A DNA stretch of 64,000 nucleotides. It comes from Clostridium sp. BSD9I1. Its GTDB lineage: Bacteria > Bacillota > Clostridia > Clostridiales > Clostridiaceae. Both the position numbers and the translations under genes were made by a program. Within the stretch, counting starts at the first letter, position 1, and every line of letters starts with the position of its first letter. Below the pieces are notes generated by a model, which was given only the letters and a program-made list of their open reading frames with translations, had not been told where the DNA came from and did no database searches. Location of the stretch: NCBI RefSeq assembly GCF_900185645.1, contig NZ_FYAM01000027.1, positions 248,001 through 312,000 on the forward strand. The letters are read 5' to 3'. Positions 6,321 to 15,600 of the stretch are shown here, in pieces.

Positions 6321-7370
6321 ATGGACGATAAAAGCTTACAATTAATTAAGAAAGCTGAGGAAACTCATAATTTAAGCAAAGAAGAGTTGGTTATCTTACT
6401 TAAAGATAATAGCATAAATGAGAAACTTTTTAGTGCAGCTGATAGAGTTAGAAAAAAGTATGTAGGGGATGAAGTGCATTTAAGAGGAATAATTGAGTTT
6501 TCAAATACATGTAAACGTAATTGCTTATATTGTGGATTAAGGGCAGCTAATAAAAATGTTGAAAGATATAGATTGATGCCTGATGAAATAATAGAATTAG
6601 CAAAAAAAGCAGTAGGTTATGGATACAAAAGTATTGTTATGCAATCTGGAGAAGATGATTATTACACAGTAGACATGCTTTCGAATATAATATCTAGCTT
6701 AAAGAAAATGGACATAGCAGTTACCTTAAGTTTAGGGGAAAAAACCTTTCAAGAGTATAAGGCTTACAAGGAAGCTGGAGCAGATAGATATTTAATTAGA
6801 ATAGAAACTACAGATGAAAAGCTATATGAAGAGTTAGACCCAGCTATGAATCATGAAAACAGAAAAAGATGTATTAGAGATTTAAAATCATTAGGATATC
6901 AAATAGGAACAGGTAACTTAGTAGGGCTGCCTAACCAAACTATAGAATCTTTAGCAGATGATATATTGTTTTTCAAAGAAATAGATGCAGATATGATAGG
7001 ACTTGGACCATTTATTCCTAATGAAGATACTCCTTTAAAGGATGCAAAGGGCAGGGAGTTTACAATGAGCTTAAAGGTTATGGCATTAACAAGGCTCTTA
7101 TTACCAGATATAAACATACCTGCTACAACAGCTATGGAGACTTTAAATAAAAATGGAAGAATAATAGCTCTTCAAAGTGGTGCTAATGTTGTTATGCCTA
7201 ATATAACTGAAGGAGACTATAGAAAATTATATGCTCTTTATCCAGGTAAGATATGCATAAATGATACACCAGGTCATTGCTTTAATTGTATTTCAGGAAA
7301 GATAAGATCTATAGGAAGAACGGTTTCAACATCTAAAGGACATAGCCTTAAATCTTTAAGGAATAAATAA
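6321..7370 (+). CDS. hydE: [FeFe]-hydrogenase H-cluster maturation radical SAM enzyme HydE
   Basis: A 349-residue radical SAM protein. The cluster motif is CKRNCLYC (Cys64, Cys68, Cys71) inside the HydE-typical stretch EFSNTCKRNCLYCGLR. The TIM-barrel signatures MQSGEDDY, IETTDEKLYEELDP, GLPNQT, DMIGLGPFIPNEDTPL and ANVVMPNITEG match HydE rather than BioB or PylB. HydE helps build the diiron part of the H-cluster with HydF and HydG, which are not in this window. ATG 6321 is chosen because taggagg (6305-6311) precedes it. An upstream in-frame extension would run into the REP repeat. The only upstream neighbour is the transposase, so this gene is separated from other hydrogenase genes. Confidence 0.92.
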   Translation: MDDKSLQLIKKAEETHNLSKEELVILLKDNSINEKLFSAADRVRKKYVGDEVHLRGIIEFSNTCKRNCLYCGLRAANKNVERYRLMPDEIIELAKKAVGYGYKSIVMQSGEDDYYTVDMLSNIISSLKKMDIAVTLSLGEKTFQEYKAYKEAGADRYLIRIETTDEKLYEELDPAMNHENRKRCIRDLKSLGYQIGTGNLVGLPNQTIESLADDILFFKEIDADMIGLGPFIPNEDTPLKDAKGREFTMSLKVMALTRLLLPDINIPATTAMETLNKNGRIIALQSGANVVMPNITEGDYRKLYALYPGKICINDTPGHCFNCISGKIRSIGRTVSTSKGHSLKSLRNK

Positions 7371-7371
7371 A

Positions 7372-7434
7372 AGTGCCACCCACATGGCAAGTGGCAAGTT
7401 AAAGTAACTTGCCACTTGCCATGTGGGTGGCACT
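7372..7434. repeat. REPIN: intact inverted pair of REP repeats
   Basis: A forward copy (7372-7400), spacer aaagt (7401-7405) and inverted copy (7406-7434) make a 29-5-29 palindrome of 63 nt. It fills the gap between the convergent hydE and ABC permease genes, starting 1 nt after the hydE stop and overlapping the permease stop (7433-7435). It may act as a two-way terminator or mRNA 3' cap. Confidence 0.93.
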
Positions 7435-8185
7435 ATATTTTAATCCATCTACAGAGCTTATTTTCCAGTATATCAATAATCTTAAATATTAAAAATCCCA
7501 TTATGCTAAGGGCTAATATTCCGCTAAACATTTCAACATAGTTTACCATTAGCCAGCTATTCATTATAAAATAACCAATACCATAGGTTGTTGCAAAATT
7601 TTCACCAAAGAATAGCACAGATATGCTAACACCAACACTAATTCTTAAGGCAGTTATTATTTTAGGAAGCACTGCTGGAATTATTAAATGCCTGTAAGTT
7701 TGAACTTTGTTTAATCCAAGGGAGGTTACGGAATAAAAGAGCTCCTTTGGTATTTCTCGAACTCCATCCCTCGCAGCTACAATAATTTGAAAAATAATTA
7801 TTATAATTATAAGTACAACCTTAGGGGTGTTACCAAGACCAAATAAAATCATCAGTATTGGCAGAAAAGCTATTTTAGGCAGCGGATATAGTATGTATAC
7901 TATGGGCGTTATAAGTTCATCGGCTTTCTCACTCATGCCAATCCAAAGTCCAATTAAGCTTCCAAATACTAATGAAATTAAAATTGCTGTAGTTACCCTA
8001 GCTAGGCTTACTAGTAGATGAAGGCTTAATGTTCCTGGAAAAATCTCAATAAAGTTCAAAATTGTTTTATAGGGAGAAGGTATTGCCGAAGAACTTACAG
8101 TTAAATGAAGTATGTACCAAAATAGCACTACTATAAAGATTCCATATAAAGTTTTGTTATATATGAAGGCTTTAAGCTTAGCCAT
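7433..8185 (-). CDS. NMT1/SsuC-type ABC transporter permease
   Basis: A 250-residue permease of the SsuC/TauC/ThiX (BPD_transp_1) type with about six TM helices. The cytoplasmic EAA-like loop is ELFYSVTSLGLNKVQTYRHLIIPAVLPKIITALRIS; a PLPKIAFLPILMILFG segment is typical of this family. It is the last gene of a minus-strand operon (binding protein, ATPase, permease) and overlaps the ATPase gene by 8 nt. The substrate cannot be decided. Known relatives import sulfonates, nitrate, thiamine precursors or riboflavin. Its stop codon is partly built from the REPIN that follows. Confidence 0.87.
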   Translation of the reverse strand: MAKLKAFIYNKTLYGIFIVVLFWYILHLTVSSSAIPSPYKTILNFIEIFPGTLSLHLLVSLARVTTAILISLVFGSLIGLWIGMSEKADELITPIVYILYPLPKIAFLPILMILFGLGNTPKVVLIIIIIIFQIIVAARDGVREIPKELFYSVTSLGLNKVQTYRHLIIPAVLPKIITALRISVGVSISVLFFGENFATTYGIGYFIMNSWLMVNYVEMFSGILALSIMGFLIFKIIDILENKLCRWIKI

Positions 8186-8900
8186 TTAACCACTTCCTTA
8201 CCTCAAGACATATTTTATAAAATTCCAAGTTGTTTCTTAAATTTTCATCTCCAAAGTATGGATTATCTATTATATGATTGATCTTTCCATCACCCATAAC
8301 TATAATCCTTTGTCCAAGGAAAACAGCTTCTTCAATATTGTGGGTTACCATTACTAAAGTGAGATGACTTTCCTTATATATATTCAATATAAGATTTTGA
8401 ATATGCTCCTTTGTTATAGCATCTAGAGCTGAAGATGCCTCATCCATAAGAAGTAAATCAGGTTCTAGGGCTAAGGTTCTTCCAATTGCAACTCTTTGTT
8501 TTTGCCCACCGCTAAGCTCGCCGGGAAGCTTTTTTTTATATTCATCCATACTTAAGCTTTTTAATATAGAGGAAACTTTATCGTTAATTTCAGATTTTTT
8601 AAAGCCTCTAGATTTTAAAGGAAATGCAATATTATCCCAAACATTTTTCCATGGAAGAAGCCCATAATCCTGAAGAATTAACCCTGTATCTTTTCTTATA
8701 CCAGTGAGCTCCTGGCCGCCAATAAATATATTACCTGAAGCTGGTTTTATAATTCCAGCTAAGGTATATAAAAGTGTAGTCTTTCCACATCCTGATGGAC
8801 CAATTACAGCACAAGTAGTATTCTTATCGATATTTAGAGAAAGCTTATCTAAGGCTTTCTCCTCACCATAACACACATCTATGTTTTTTACTTCAATCAT
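8178..8900 (-). CDS. NMT1/SsuB-type ABC transporter ATP-binding protein
   Basis: A 240-residue ATPase with Walker A GPSGCGKTT, a Q-loop (LILQDYGLLPW), the signature LSGGQKQRVAIGRT, Walker B LLLMDEASSALDA and H-loop VTHN. The LLPWKNVWDN stretch is typical of SsuB/TauB/ThiZ-like ATPases. In the Walker B region ASSALD replaces the commoner PFSALD. The ATG overlaps the stop of the binding-protein gene (taatg), so translation is probably coupled. Confidence 0.9.
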   Translation of the reverse strand: MIEVKNIDVCYGEEKALDKLSLNIDKNTTCAVIGPSGCGKTTLLYTLAGIIKPASGNIFIGGQELTGIRKDTGLILQDYGLLPWKNVWDNIAFPLKSRGFKKSEINDKVSSILKSLSMDEYKKKLPGELSGGQKQRVAIGRTLALEPDLLLMDEASSALDAITKEHIQNLILNIYKESHLTLVMVTHNIEEAVFLGQRIIVMGDGKINHIIDNPYFGDENLRNNLEFYKICLEVRKWLNG

Positions 8901-9823
8901 TATTTTACGAATTTCCCTTCAACTAAGTCCTCATATTTTAAATCTATTTTCTTCTTTAGTACCTTTTCGTTCCAATTCATAATAGTTTCAAGGTATTCTT
9001 TACTAGGTACTCTTGCCTTATTGTATTTTGGTAAAATGATTTTATCTTTAATCTCTGGCTTTAATTTTAACTTTTCTATTAATATTTCTCTTGCTTCAGT
9101 ATCGCTTTTATTTATTTCTTCAATAGCCTTGTTATAACCTTCATGAAATAGCTTAACTGCTTTCTCGTTTTCCTTTATAGCTTTTCCTGTAAACACCATT
9201 ATATCTGGTGAAAATTCATCAGTATTTTGTATAAGTTTTTTGCCAAGTCCATTTAATTCTCCTTGAGAAGCCATTGGCTCAGGAATAACAGCCATATCTA
9301 AGTTGCCCTTATTAATCATTTCAAGTCTAGCAGGAATTTCATTTATATAAACCTTTTCTACATTGTATTTATCTCCCAGACTTCTATCAGATAAATAGTT
9401 GGACACGCTTACTTCCATCATTCCAACCTTAATATCTTTCTTTTCTTCAAATCCTTTTTTTATTAAGAAAGGGAAGGATCCATCTGTGCTTGTTGTAACC
9501 TTTATATCAAAACCATTTTGAACGTTATTCACTAAAGCAATAACATCTGTCATGGCTCCATCTAATTCACCACTTTGGAGAGCGCTTTGTCTATTCATTG
9601 CATTTGTATAAACTTGCACATCTACATCTAATCCAAGTTCTTTGAAATATCCCTTTTTAGCTGCAAGAAATATAGGTGCTGAGTCTACTGCAGGCATAAC
9701 TCCAACTTTTAATTTTAAATTTTCCTTTGTAGTATCCTCAGCAGTTTTCTTTGAGCTGCATCCAACTGCAAATGCCATCATAACAGCTAACAGTACTGCT
9801 GATAACTTCTTAATATTTTTCAC
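8900..9823 (-). CDS. NMT1-like ABC transporter substrate-binding lipoprotein
   Basis: A 307-residue lipoprotein. After the signal peptide the lipobox is FAVGC. The mature part starts KVGVMPAVDSAPIFLAAKKGYFKELGLDVDV, the classic NMT1/THI5-SsuA opening, and contains a GELDGAMTDVIALVNN ligand-site segment. A GTG at 9823 is the likely start, because ggggg (9832-9836) lies 8 nt before it. A longer frame to 9874 would include part of a REP repeat. It heads the three-gene import operon. The ligand is unknown; no riboswitch is visible upstream, and the intergenic region holds a single REP copy. Confidence 0.85.
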   Translation of the reverse strand: MKNIKKLSAVLLAVMMAFAVGCSSKKTAEDTTKENLKLKVGVMPAVDSAPIFLAAKKGYFKELGLDVDVQVYTNAMNRQSALQSGELDGAMTDVIALVNNVQNGFDIKVTTSTDGSFPFLIKKGFEEKKDIKVGMMEVSVSNYLSDRSLGDKYNVEKVYINEIPARLEMINKGNLDMAVIPEPMASQGELNGLGKKLIQNTDEFSPDIMVFTGKAIKENEKAVKLFHEGYNKAIEEINKSDTEAREILIEKLKLKPEIKDKIILPKYNKARVPSKEYLETIMNWNEKVLKKKIDLKYEDLVEGKFVK

Positions 9824-9848
9824 TTTTACATCCCCCATCTGTTTTTGT

Positions 9849-9875
9849 AGTGCCACCCACATGGCAAGTGGCACT
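9849..9875. repeat. Single REP-like repeat, symmetric variant
   Basis: agtgccac and gtggcact form perfect 8-bp arms around ccacatggcaa. It lies between the divergent ABC and UbiA genes, upstream of both. This is unlike most copies, which sit at gene 3' ends. Confidence 0.88.
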
Positions 9876-9897
9876 ATTTAATTGTATTACTTTGTTG

Positions 9898-9925
9898 TTG
9901 AGTTTTCAACACGCTCATGTATAAT
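9898..9925 (+). promoter_or_regulatory. Putative promoter of the UbiA-family gene
   Basis: TTGAGT (9898-9903) and a perfect TATAAT (9920-9925) are separated by 16 nt, about 47 nt before the UbiA-family start codon. Confidence 0.55.
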
Positions 9926-9971
9926 TAAGTATGTATTGCTAAGAATATATAAACTTTCAGGAGATGTGATC

Positions 9972-10880
9972 ATGAAATATACAAAGGAATATATTAAAAA
10001 ACTCATAAAGGACTTATGGATTGCACTAAGACCTTTATCGCTTACACTTGCTGTGGCCTCAACCACTTTAGGTATGTTAATGGCTCATAGGGAAGGAAAG
10101 TTATTTACAGGAAACCTTAAATTAGATGTACTTAAGATAGTATTAGTTACTATAGGAGGCATGCTTGTACAGGGATGTGCGAACTTAATAAATGATTTTT
10201 ATGAAGGGTCTTTTAAATATCATAGGCCAGGAGAAAAGACCTATAAATTTTTAAAGTACGAAAGAACTGCCTTTGACCTTTTAGTATTTGCATTTAGCAT
10301 GTTATGCTTAGCGGGAACTGGGTTCATAGGACTAATACTCATGTATTTAAGCACTCCAAAACTCATTTATATTGGAATAGCTGGTATTGTAGGTTCTTAT
10401 GCCTATACTGGAGAACCCTTTGTATATAAGAAAAGGGGACTTGGAGCTATATTGTCCCTTGTACTTATGGGGCCTTTAATGGTATTAGGTTCTTATGTTG
10501 TATTTACAAGTGAATATTCTATCACCCCTGTAATAGGTGCACTGCCAGCAGGATTGATGATTCCACTGCTTATGATGTCAAATGAGATAAGAGATTACGA
10601 AAGAGATGAAAATCTTGGGATAAGAACACTTACAGTTATACTAGGTATTAAGGCTGGTAAAGCAATTTATGTTTCAATAATAGTTGCAGCATATTTAATG
10701 ACAACTATATTAGTTATTACAAAGGGCTTACCCGTATTAGCATTACTAGTTTATATAACCTTGCCAATAGCCATTAAGGCTTATAAAACAGTTTCTAGAC
10801 CAAAAACTAGCGGAATACGTGTAACAAATATTCTACACATAACCTTTAATTTAATAACTATAATTGCATTAATAAAATAG
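9972..10880 (+). CDS. UbiA-family prenyltransferase (MenA-like)
   Basis: A 302-residue membrane protein with about eight to nine TM helices. The first Asp-rich motif region is ANLINDFYEG and the second NEIRDYERDENLGIRTL, which fit the UbiA fold that moves a prenyl chain from a diphosphate to an aromatic acceptor. The second motif, DYERDxxxGxRTL, is closest to MenA (1,4-dihydroxy-2-naphthoate prenyltransferase). No menaquinone genes are near, so the acceptor is unknown. ATG 9972 is preferred because aggag (9959-9963) precedes it; the longer frame runs into the promoter. The tag stop (10878-10880) overlaps the start of a REPIN. Confidence 0.85.
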   Translation: MKYTKEYIKKLIKDLWIALRPLSLTLAVASTTLGMLMAHREGKLFTGNLKLDVLKIVLVTIGGMLVQGCANLINDFYEGSFKYHRPGEKTYKFLKYERTAFDLLVFAFSMLCLAGTGFIGLILMYLSTPKLIYIGIAGIVGSYAYTGEPFVYKKRGLGAILSLVLMGPLMVLGSYVVFTSEYSITPVIGALPAGLMIPLLMMSNEIRDYERDENLGIRTLTVILGIKAGKAIYVSIIVAAYLMTTILVITKGLPVLALLVYITLPIAIKAYKTVSRPKTSGIRVTNILHITFNLITIIALIK

Positions 10881-10941
10881 TGCCACCCTCGTGGCAAGTG
10901 GCAAGTTACATTAACTTGCCACTTGTCATGTGGGTGGCACT
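10879..10941. repeat. REPIN: intact inverted pair of REP repeats
   Basis: A forward copy (10879-10907, with ccctcg instead of cccacg), spacer acatt and inverted copy (10913-10941, ttgtca variant) make a 63-nt palindrome. It lies between the convergent UbiA-family gene and the first lipoprotein gene and begins inside the UbiA stop codon. Confidence 0.93.
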
Positions 10942-10953
10942 AAAAATTATATA

Positions 10954-11532
10954 TTATTTCTTTACTTCTTGCTTTCCAGTTATGCTGCTCTTGTCATCCA
11001 TTTTAAATCCAGCTTTAGCTTCTTCGCTCGCGAAGTATACGTTACCTTCAATTTTAGCATCTACTAATTGGAAGTCCTTTGTTTCAACGTATACGTCACC
11101 TTTGAAAGTTCCGCTTTGGATTCTAGCCTGTGGGCTCTTTATAGTTAATTTTGGAGCAGTTAAAGTAAATCTAGCAGTTACAACGTGCTTGTCATCTTGA
11201 GTGTAAAGAGCTATTTTACGTTGGATAGCATCCTTACCATCTTTATCTTTTTTACCGTTTTTGAATTCGCCTTCAAGTACAAGGTCCTTGTCAATAGTTA
11301 AATCATTTAATGTTGCGATAATCCAAGTACCATCTTTGCTTATAGCTTTTTCGAAAGCTTCTGCCTTGTCCACTATTGAAGCAGTTGTTACAGTGTCAAC
11401 CTTTTCAGCTGGAGCCTTAGTTTCTGTCTTAGTTTCAGGCTTAGTTGCTGTTTGTTCAGCAGGTCTGCTTCCGCATCCAGCTAATAAAGTAAGTGATAGA
11501 GCAAGTGTTGATAATAAAACCTTAATTTTCAT
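10954..11532 (-). CDS. Paralogous lipoprotein A, beta-helix-like, unknown function
   Basis: A 192-residue lipoprotein with lipobox LLAGC, then a Thr/Lys/Pro/Glu-rich linker (to about 48) and a conserved domain. The domain begins VTTASIVDKAEAFEKAI and GTWIIATLNDLTIDKDLVL, passes FKNGKKDKDGKDAIQRKIALYTQ, and ends in short beta-strand repeats (GTFKGDVYVETKDFQLVDAK, then EGNVYF). The repeats look like rungs of a small right-handed beta-helix. I do not recognise a named family. It is the first of three paralogs; the last 60 codons are close in DNA to paralog B, so duplication is fairly recent. A ggggg ribosome binding site precedes ATG 11532. The downstream REPIN may serve as terminator. Confidence 0.8.
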   Translation of the reverse strand: MKIKVLLSTLALSLTLLAGCGSRPAEQTATKPETKTETKAPAEKVDTVTTASIVDKAEAFEKAISKDGTWIIATLNDLTIDKDLVLEGEFKNGKKDKDGKDAIQRKIALYTQDDKHVVTARFTLTAPKLTIKSPQARIQSGTFKGDVYVETKDFQLVDAKIEGNVYFASEEAKAGFKMDDKSSITGKQEVKK

Positions 11533-11719
11533 TTAAGATCCCCCTATGTATAAAAATTTTTGATACAGATTATATTATAATATAAATTATTCTAAAATAG
11601 TATATATTTCGATATTATTTCATAAAAAAGTATGAGGAAATTGATGGGAATGGTGGGTAATTAACGGCAAAGGAGTAAAGAACATATAATTCACTGCAAT
11701 AACTATGCATAAAAGGTGA

Positions 11720-11744
11720 AAACCCTACGGCAAGCATAGGGTTT
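11720..11744 (-). terminator. Terminator of lipoprotein B (minus strand)
   Basis: On the minus strand aaaccta-type arms (aaaccct with agggttt; 11737-11744 and 11720-11727) form an 8-bp stem with a 9-nt loop, then ttttcacctttt. It lies 48 nt past the stop of lipoprotein B. Confidence 0.6.
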
Positions 11745-11791
11745 AAAGGTAATCTGAATTAATTGATAAATTAAGTTCACTATTATATAAA

Positions 11792-12367
11792 TTATTTCTT
11801 TACTTCCTGCTTTCCAGTTACACTGCTCTTGTCATCCATTTTAAATCCAGCTTTAGCTGCATCATTAGTGAAATATATATTTCCATCAACTTTAGCATCA
11901 ACTAATTGGAAATCTTTAGTTGAAACATAAAGATCCCCTTTAAAAGTTCCATGCTGGATACTAGCATTTGGGCTGTTAATAGTTAACTTTGGAGCGGTTA
12001 AAGTAAATCTAGCAGTTACATTACGTTTTTCATCTTGAGTATAAAGAGCTATTTTACGCTGAATTATATCCTTACCATCTTTATCTTTCTTACCATTTTT
12101 ATATTCACCTTCAAGCACTAAATCTTTATCAGTACTTATATCTTTTACTATAGCAATGATCCAGGTACCATTTGTACCAATTGCCTTTTCAAAAGCTGCG
12201 GCATTATCTACTATTGATGCAGTTGTTACACCATCTGGTTTGCTTCCTTGATTTTGATTTTGGTTTTGTGTTGTATTAGGTGTTTGATTAGTATTATTTT
12301 GTCGAGCGCATCCAACAGATAAAGTAAGTGATAAAACTAGTACTGATAATAAAACCTTAATTTTCAT
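11792..12367 (-). CDS. Paralogous lipoprotein B, beta-helix-like, unknown function
   Basis: A 191-residue lipoprotein with lipobox LSVGC and an Asn/Gln-rich linker (NQTPNTTQNQNQNQG). The same conserved domain as paralogs A and C follows: VTTASIVDNAAAFEKAIG, GTWIIAIVKDISTDKDL, GTFKGDLYVSTKDFQLVDAK and a MDDKSSVTGKQEVKK tail. The linker differs fully from A and C while the domain is highly conserved, so the domain is under selection and the linker acts as a spacer from the membrane. It is transcribed away from the hybrid kinase at 12640, with the two starts 272 nt apart. Function is unknown. Confidence 0.8.
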   Translation of the reverse strand: MKIKVLLSVLVLSLTLSVGCARQNNTNQTPNTTQNQNQNQGSKPDGVTTASIVDNAAAFEKAIGTNGTWIIAIVKDISTDKDLVLEGEYKNGKKDKDGKDIIQRKIALYTQDEKRNVTARFTLTAPKLTINSPNASIQHGTFKGDLYVSTKDFQLVDAKVDGNIYFTNDAAKAGFKMDDKSSVTGKQEVKK

Positions 12368-12569
12368 ATAAAATCCTCCTTACTACTGATTATTATTAAT
12401 ACAAATATATTATTTGCTAAATTGACAAAAAAACACGTATTTTTGTATTTTTTAATGAAAAGTTGCGTTATTATAAAAGGAGATAATTAATAACTAACAT
12501 TAGTTGTTAACTGTCCTCTAAATTGCTGAAATTATAAAATTATGCTTAAAACCATAGAGTGAGAAAACA

Positions 12570-12593
12570 TGCCACTTGCCACGTGGGTGGCAC
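12570..12593 (-). repeat. REP-like repeat, inverted, 5'-truncated
   Basis: tgccacttgccac and gtgggtggcac match the inverted consensus but lack its first aact. It lies in the divergent gap between lipoprotein B and the hybrid kinase, 46 nt before the kinase start. Confidence 0.85.
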
Positions 12594-12639
12594 CTTTGTT
12601 ATTATTAATATAAAAAAAGGGTAAAGGTGAAGAAGTTTT

Positions 12640-15600
12640 ATGAAAAATATTAAAATGTCAAAAATAAAATTGTTTAGCTTGCTTTTGATTACCCTAGGAA
12701 TATTTATATACATAATTAATGGAAGTTTAAATGTAAGTAATACCAGTAAGCCAAGTCCTGTGGCTAAAAATGGTGTGATAGATTTAAGAAATTGGGATTT
12801 TGAAAGTGATGGAATGACCAAGTTAAATGGGGAGTGGGAGTTTTATAAAAGTGAATTTTTAGAACCTGAAGACTTTGATAATACACATTTTAAAAAGACC
12901 TATGCTACTATTCCAGGAACCTTGGGGGGAGCTGGATATGGAACTTATAGATTGAAGATTCTTATAGACAGTGATGATTATCTATATTCAGTTAAAATTG
13001 ACTATATTCAAAACGCATATAAACTTTGGGCAAATAATCATGCAGTAGTATCCGTAGGAGAAGTAGGTAAAAATAAAAATGAAATGAAGCCACAAATGCT
13101 GCCCAAAGCAGGTTCTTTTTATACAGAAAATGGAGAAGTATATTTGACCCTTCAAGTTAGTAACTTTTACTCCGAATTTGGGTTCATAGATACTATACTA
13201 ATGGGGGAAACTTCAAAAATAGATACTTATAAGGAAAAAAAGCAAGCCCTTGATTTATTCCTTTTTGGAAGCAGTGTTTTAGCTGCAATTTATAACTTGG
13301 CAGTATTTTCTAAAAGGAAAAGGAATAAAGCGCCTTTATATTTTGCAATAGTTTGTATTTTAATTGCTATTAGAACAATATTTTTAGGAGAGAGATTTGT
13401 TATTTCTATATTTCCTAACTTTAGCTATATACAGGCAGTAAGAATAATGATTTGGACATTTTATTTATATATGCCCTTCATTGTATTATTTATTGACAAG
13501 AGCTATGGAGGGATACTTTCAAAAAAAGTTGTGAAATTTTCAAATTTTACAGCTCTGTTATATTTTTTTCTAGTACTTATAATTCCAGCAGATCATTATA
13601 TGCAATTACTAGTTCCTTTTGAAGCATTGGCCTTATCGCTAATAATTTATATGATGTGTAAAATATGTAAAGTATATATTAATGTAGAAACCAATGATTA
13701 TATTACTGTAATAGGTCTTTTTGCACTATTTATAACAAGAATAAATGATATTTTATATGAGTACAGCATAATTATAACCAATTCATTTGCACCACTAGGA
13801 GTGTTTATATTTATAGTGGCTAATTATTATGTTTTAGCAGAAAGGCAAGCTAGAGCTCTTTCAAGATCAGAAGACATAGGTGAAAAGCTAAAATCCTTAA
13901 ATAATTTAAAAGATGATTTTTTAGCTGTAACATCCCATGAACTTAAAACGCCGCTAAATGGGATAATTGGTTTATCTGAAAGCCTTGCTACGGCAGCTAA
14001 AGACCATATGACTGAAGATGAAAAGTATAACTTGTCCTTGATTAAATCAAGTGCAATAAGACTATCTAACTTAGTTAATGATATTATAGTGTTTTCTAAA
14101 CTTAAAAATAACGAAATAACATTACAAAAGAAGCCAGTAAAAATTAACAAACTACTAGAAATGGTAATAAAATTTTGCGAGCTATCAGCGAATAATAAAT
14201 CTGTTCAGTTGGTTAATTTGGTAGATGAGGGAGCCCCTTATGTTGATGGAGATGAAGATAGGATACAGCAGATTTTTTATAATTTAATTGGGAATGCAAT
14301 TAAATTCACACATGAGGGCAAAATAATAGTGTCTTACATCGTAAAAGAAAATTACATAGAAGTATCTATAGAGGATACTGGAATTGGGATACCAAAAGAA
14401 AGACTTAATACAATCTTTAATATATATGAACAGGGTGAGGGAATTTCTGAAAAGTATGGGGGTACGGGATTAGGACTTTACATAACGAAGAAATTAATTA
14501 AGCTTCATGGTGGAGATATAAAGGTTAAATCTTCTACAGGAAAAGGAACTAAGTTTACATTTAGCTTGCCCCTGAGTTCTGAAGAAGAAGTTAATAATAC
14601 TAGTGAGCACTCGGAAGATATATTAAAAGAATTAAATTATGAGCCTTTAAATCTTATATCAAATGATAAGTTTAGTGAGTTAAGTGGAAATTTAAGTACT
14701 AAGGTTAGTAAAAACTATAAAATACTTATAGTAGATGATGAATATGTGAATCAAAGAGTGCTAGAAGGATATCTTTCACATCCTAATCAGCTTATACTAA
14801 AGGCTTCAACAGGAAAACAGGCATTAGAAATTATGGAAAAAAATGAAGACTTAGATTTAGTTATTATTGATATGATGATTCCAGATTTGTTAGGTTATGA
14901 GATATGCAATATAATTAGAAAAAAATATTCAATTTTTCAGCTGCCTATACTTATTATGACTGCAGATAATAGACCGGAAAATTTAGTGATATCCTTTGAA
15001 AATGGTGCTAATGACTACCTCGGAAAGCCATTTAATAAATATGAGCTGCTATCAAGAGTAAATACTTTGCTAACGTTAAAGGATTCAGTGGAAGAAGCAT
15101 TAATGCTTGCAAAACAGGTATCAGTAGCTAATGAAAGAATTGAAACGCTTAATTCTGAAAATGATGAAAGTAATAAAAAAGTAGAAGAGCTCATGGAATA
15201 TGATAAGATAAAAACGGAGTTTTTCGCCAATATGTCTCATGAACTTAAAACTCCGTTAAATGTCATAAGCAGCACGGTACAGCTTCTAAGATCTTTAGAT
15301 GAATCAAAAAACTTAGCTGATGATAGAATTCAATATTATTTTACAATAATGAATCAAAATTCATTAAGGCTTCTTAGATTGATCAATAATATAATTGATA
15401 CCACAAAGATAAATGGTGGCTACTTAAATCTTAATTTAACTAATGATAATATAGTATATGTGGTTGAAGAACTGGTTCAATCAGTTGCAGATTTTGTGCA
15501 GTCAAAAGGAATAAATATAATCTTTGATACAGAAGTAGAGGAGAAGATTATTGCATTTGATGAAGAAAAGATTGAAAGGATTATATTAAATCTTTTGTCC

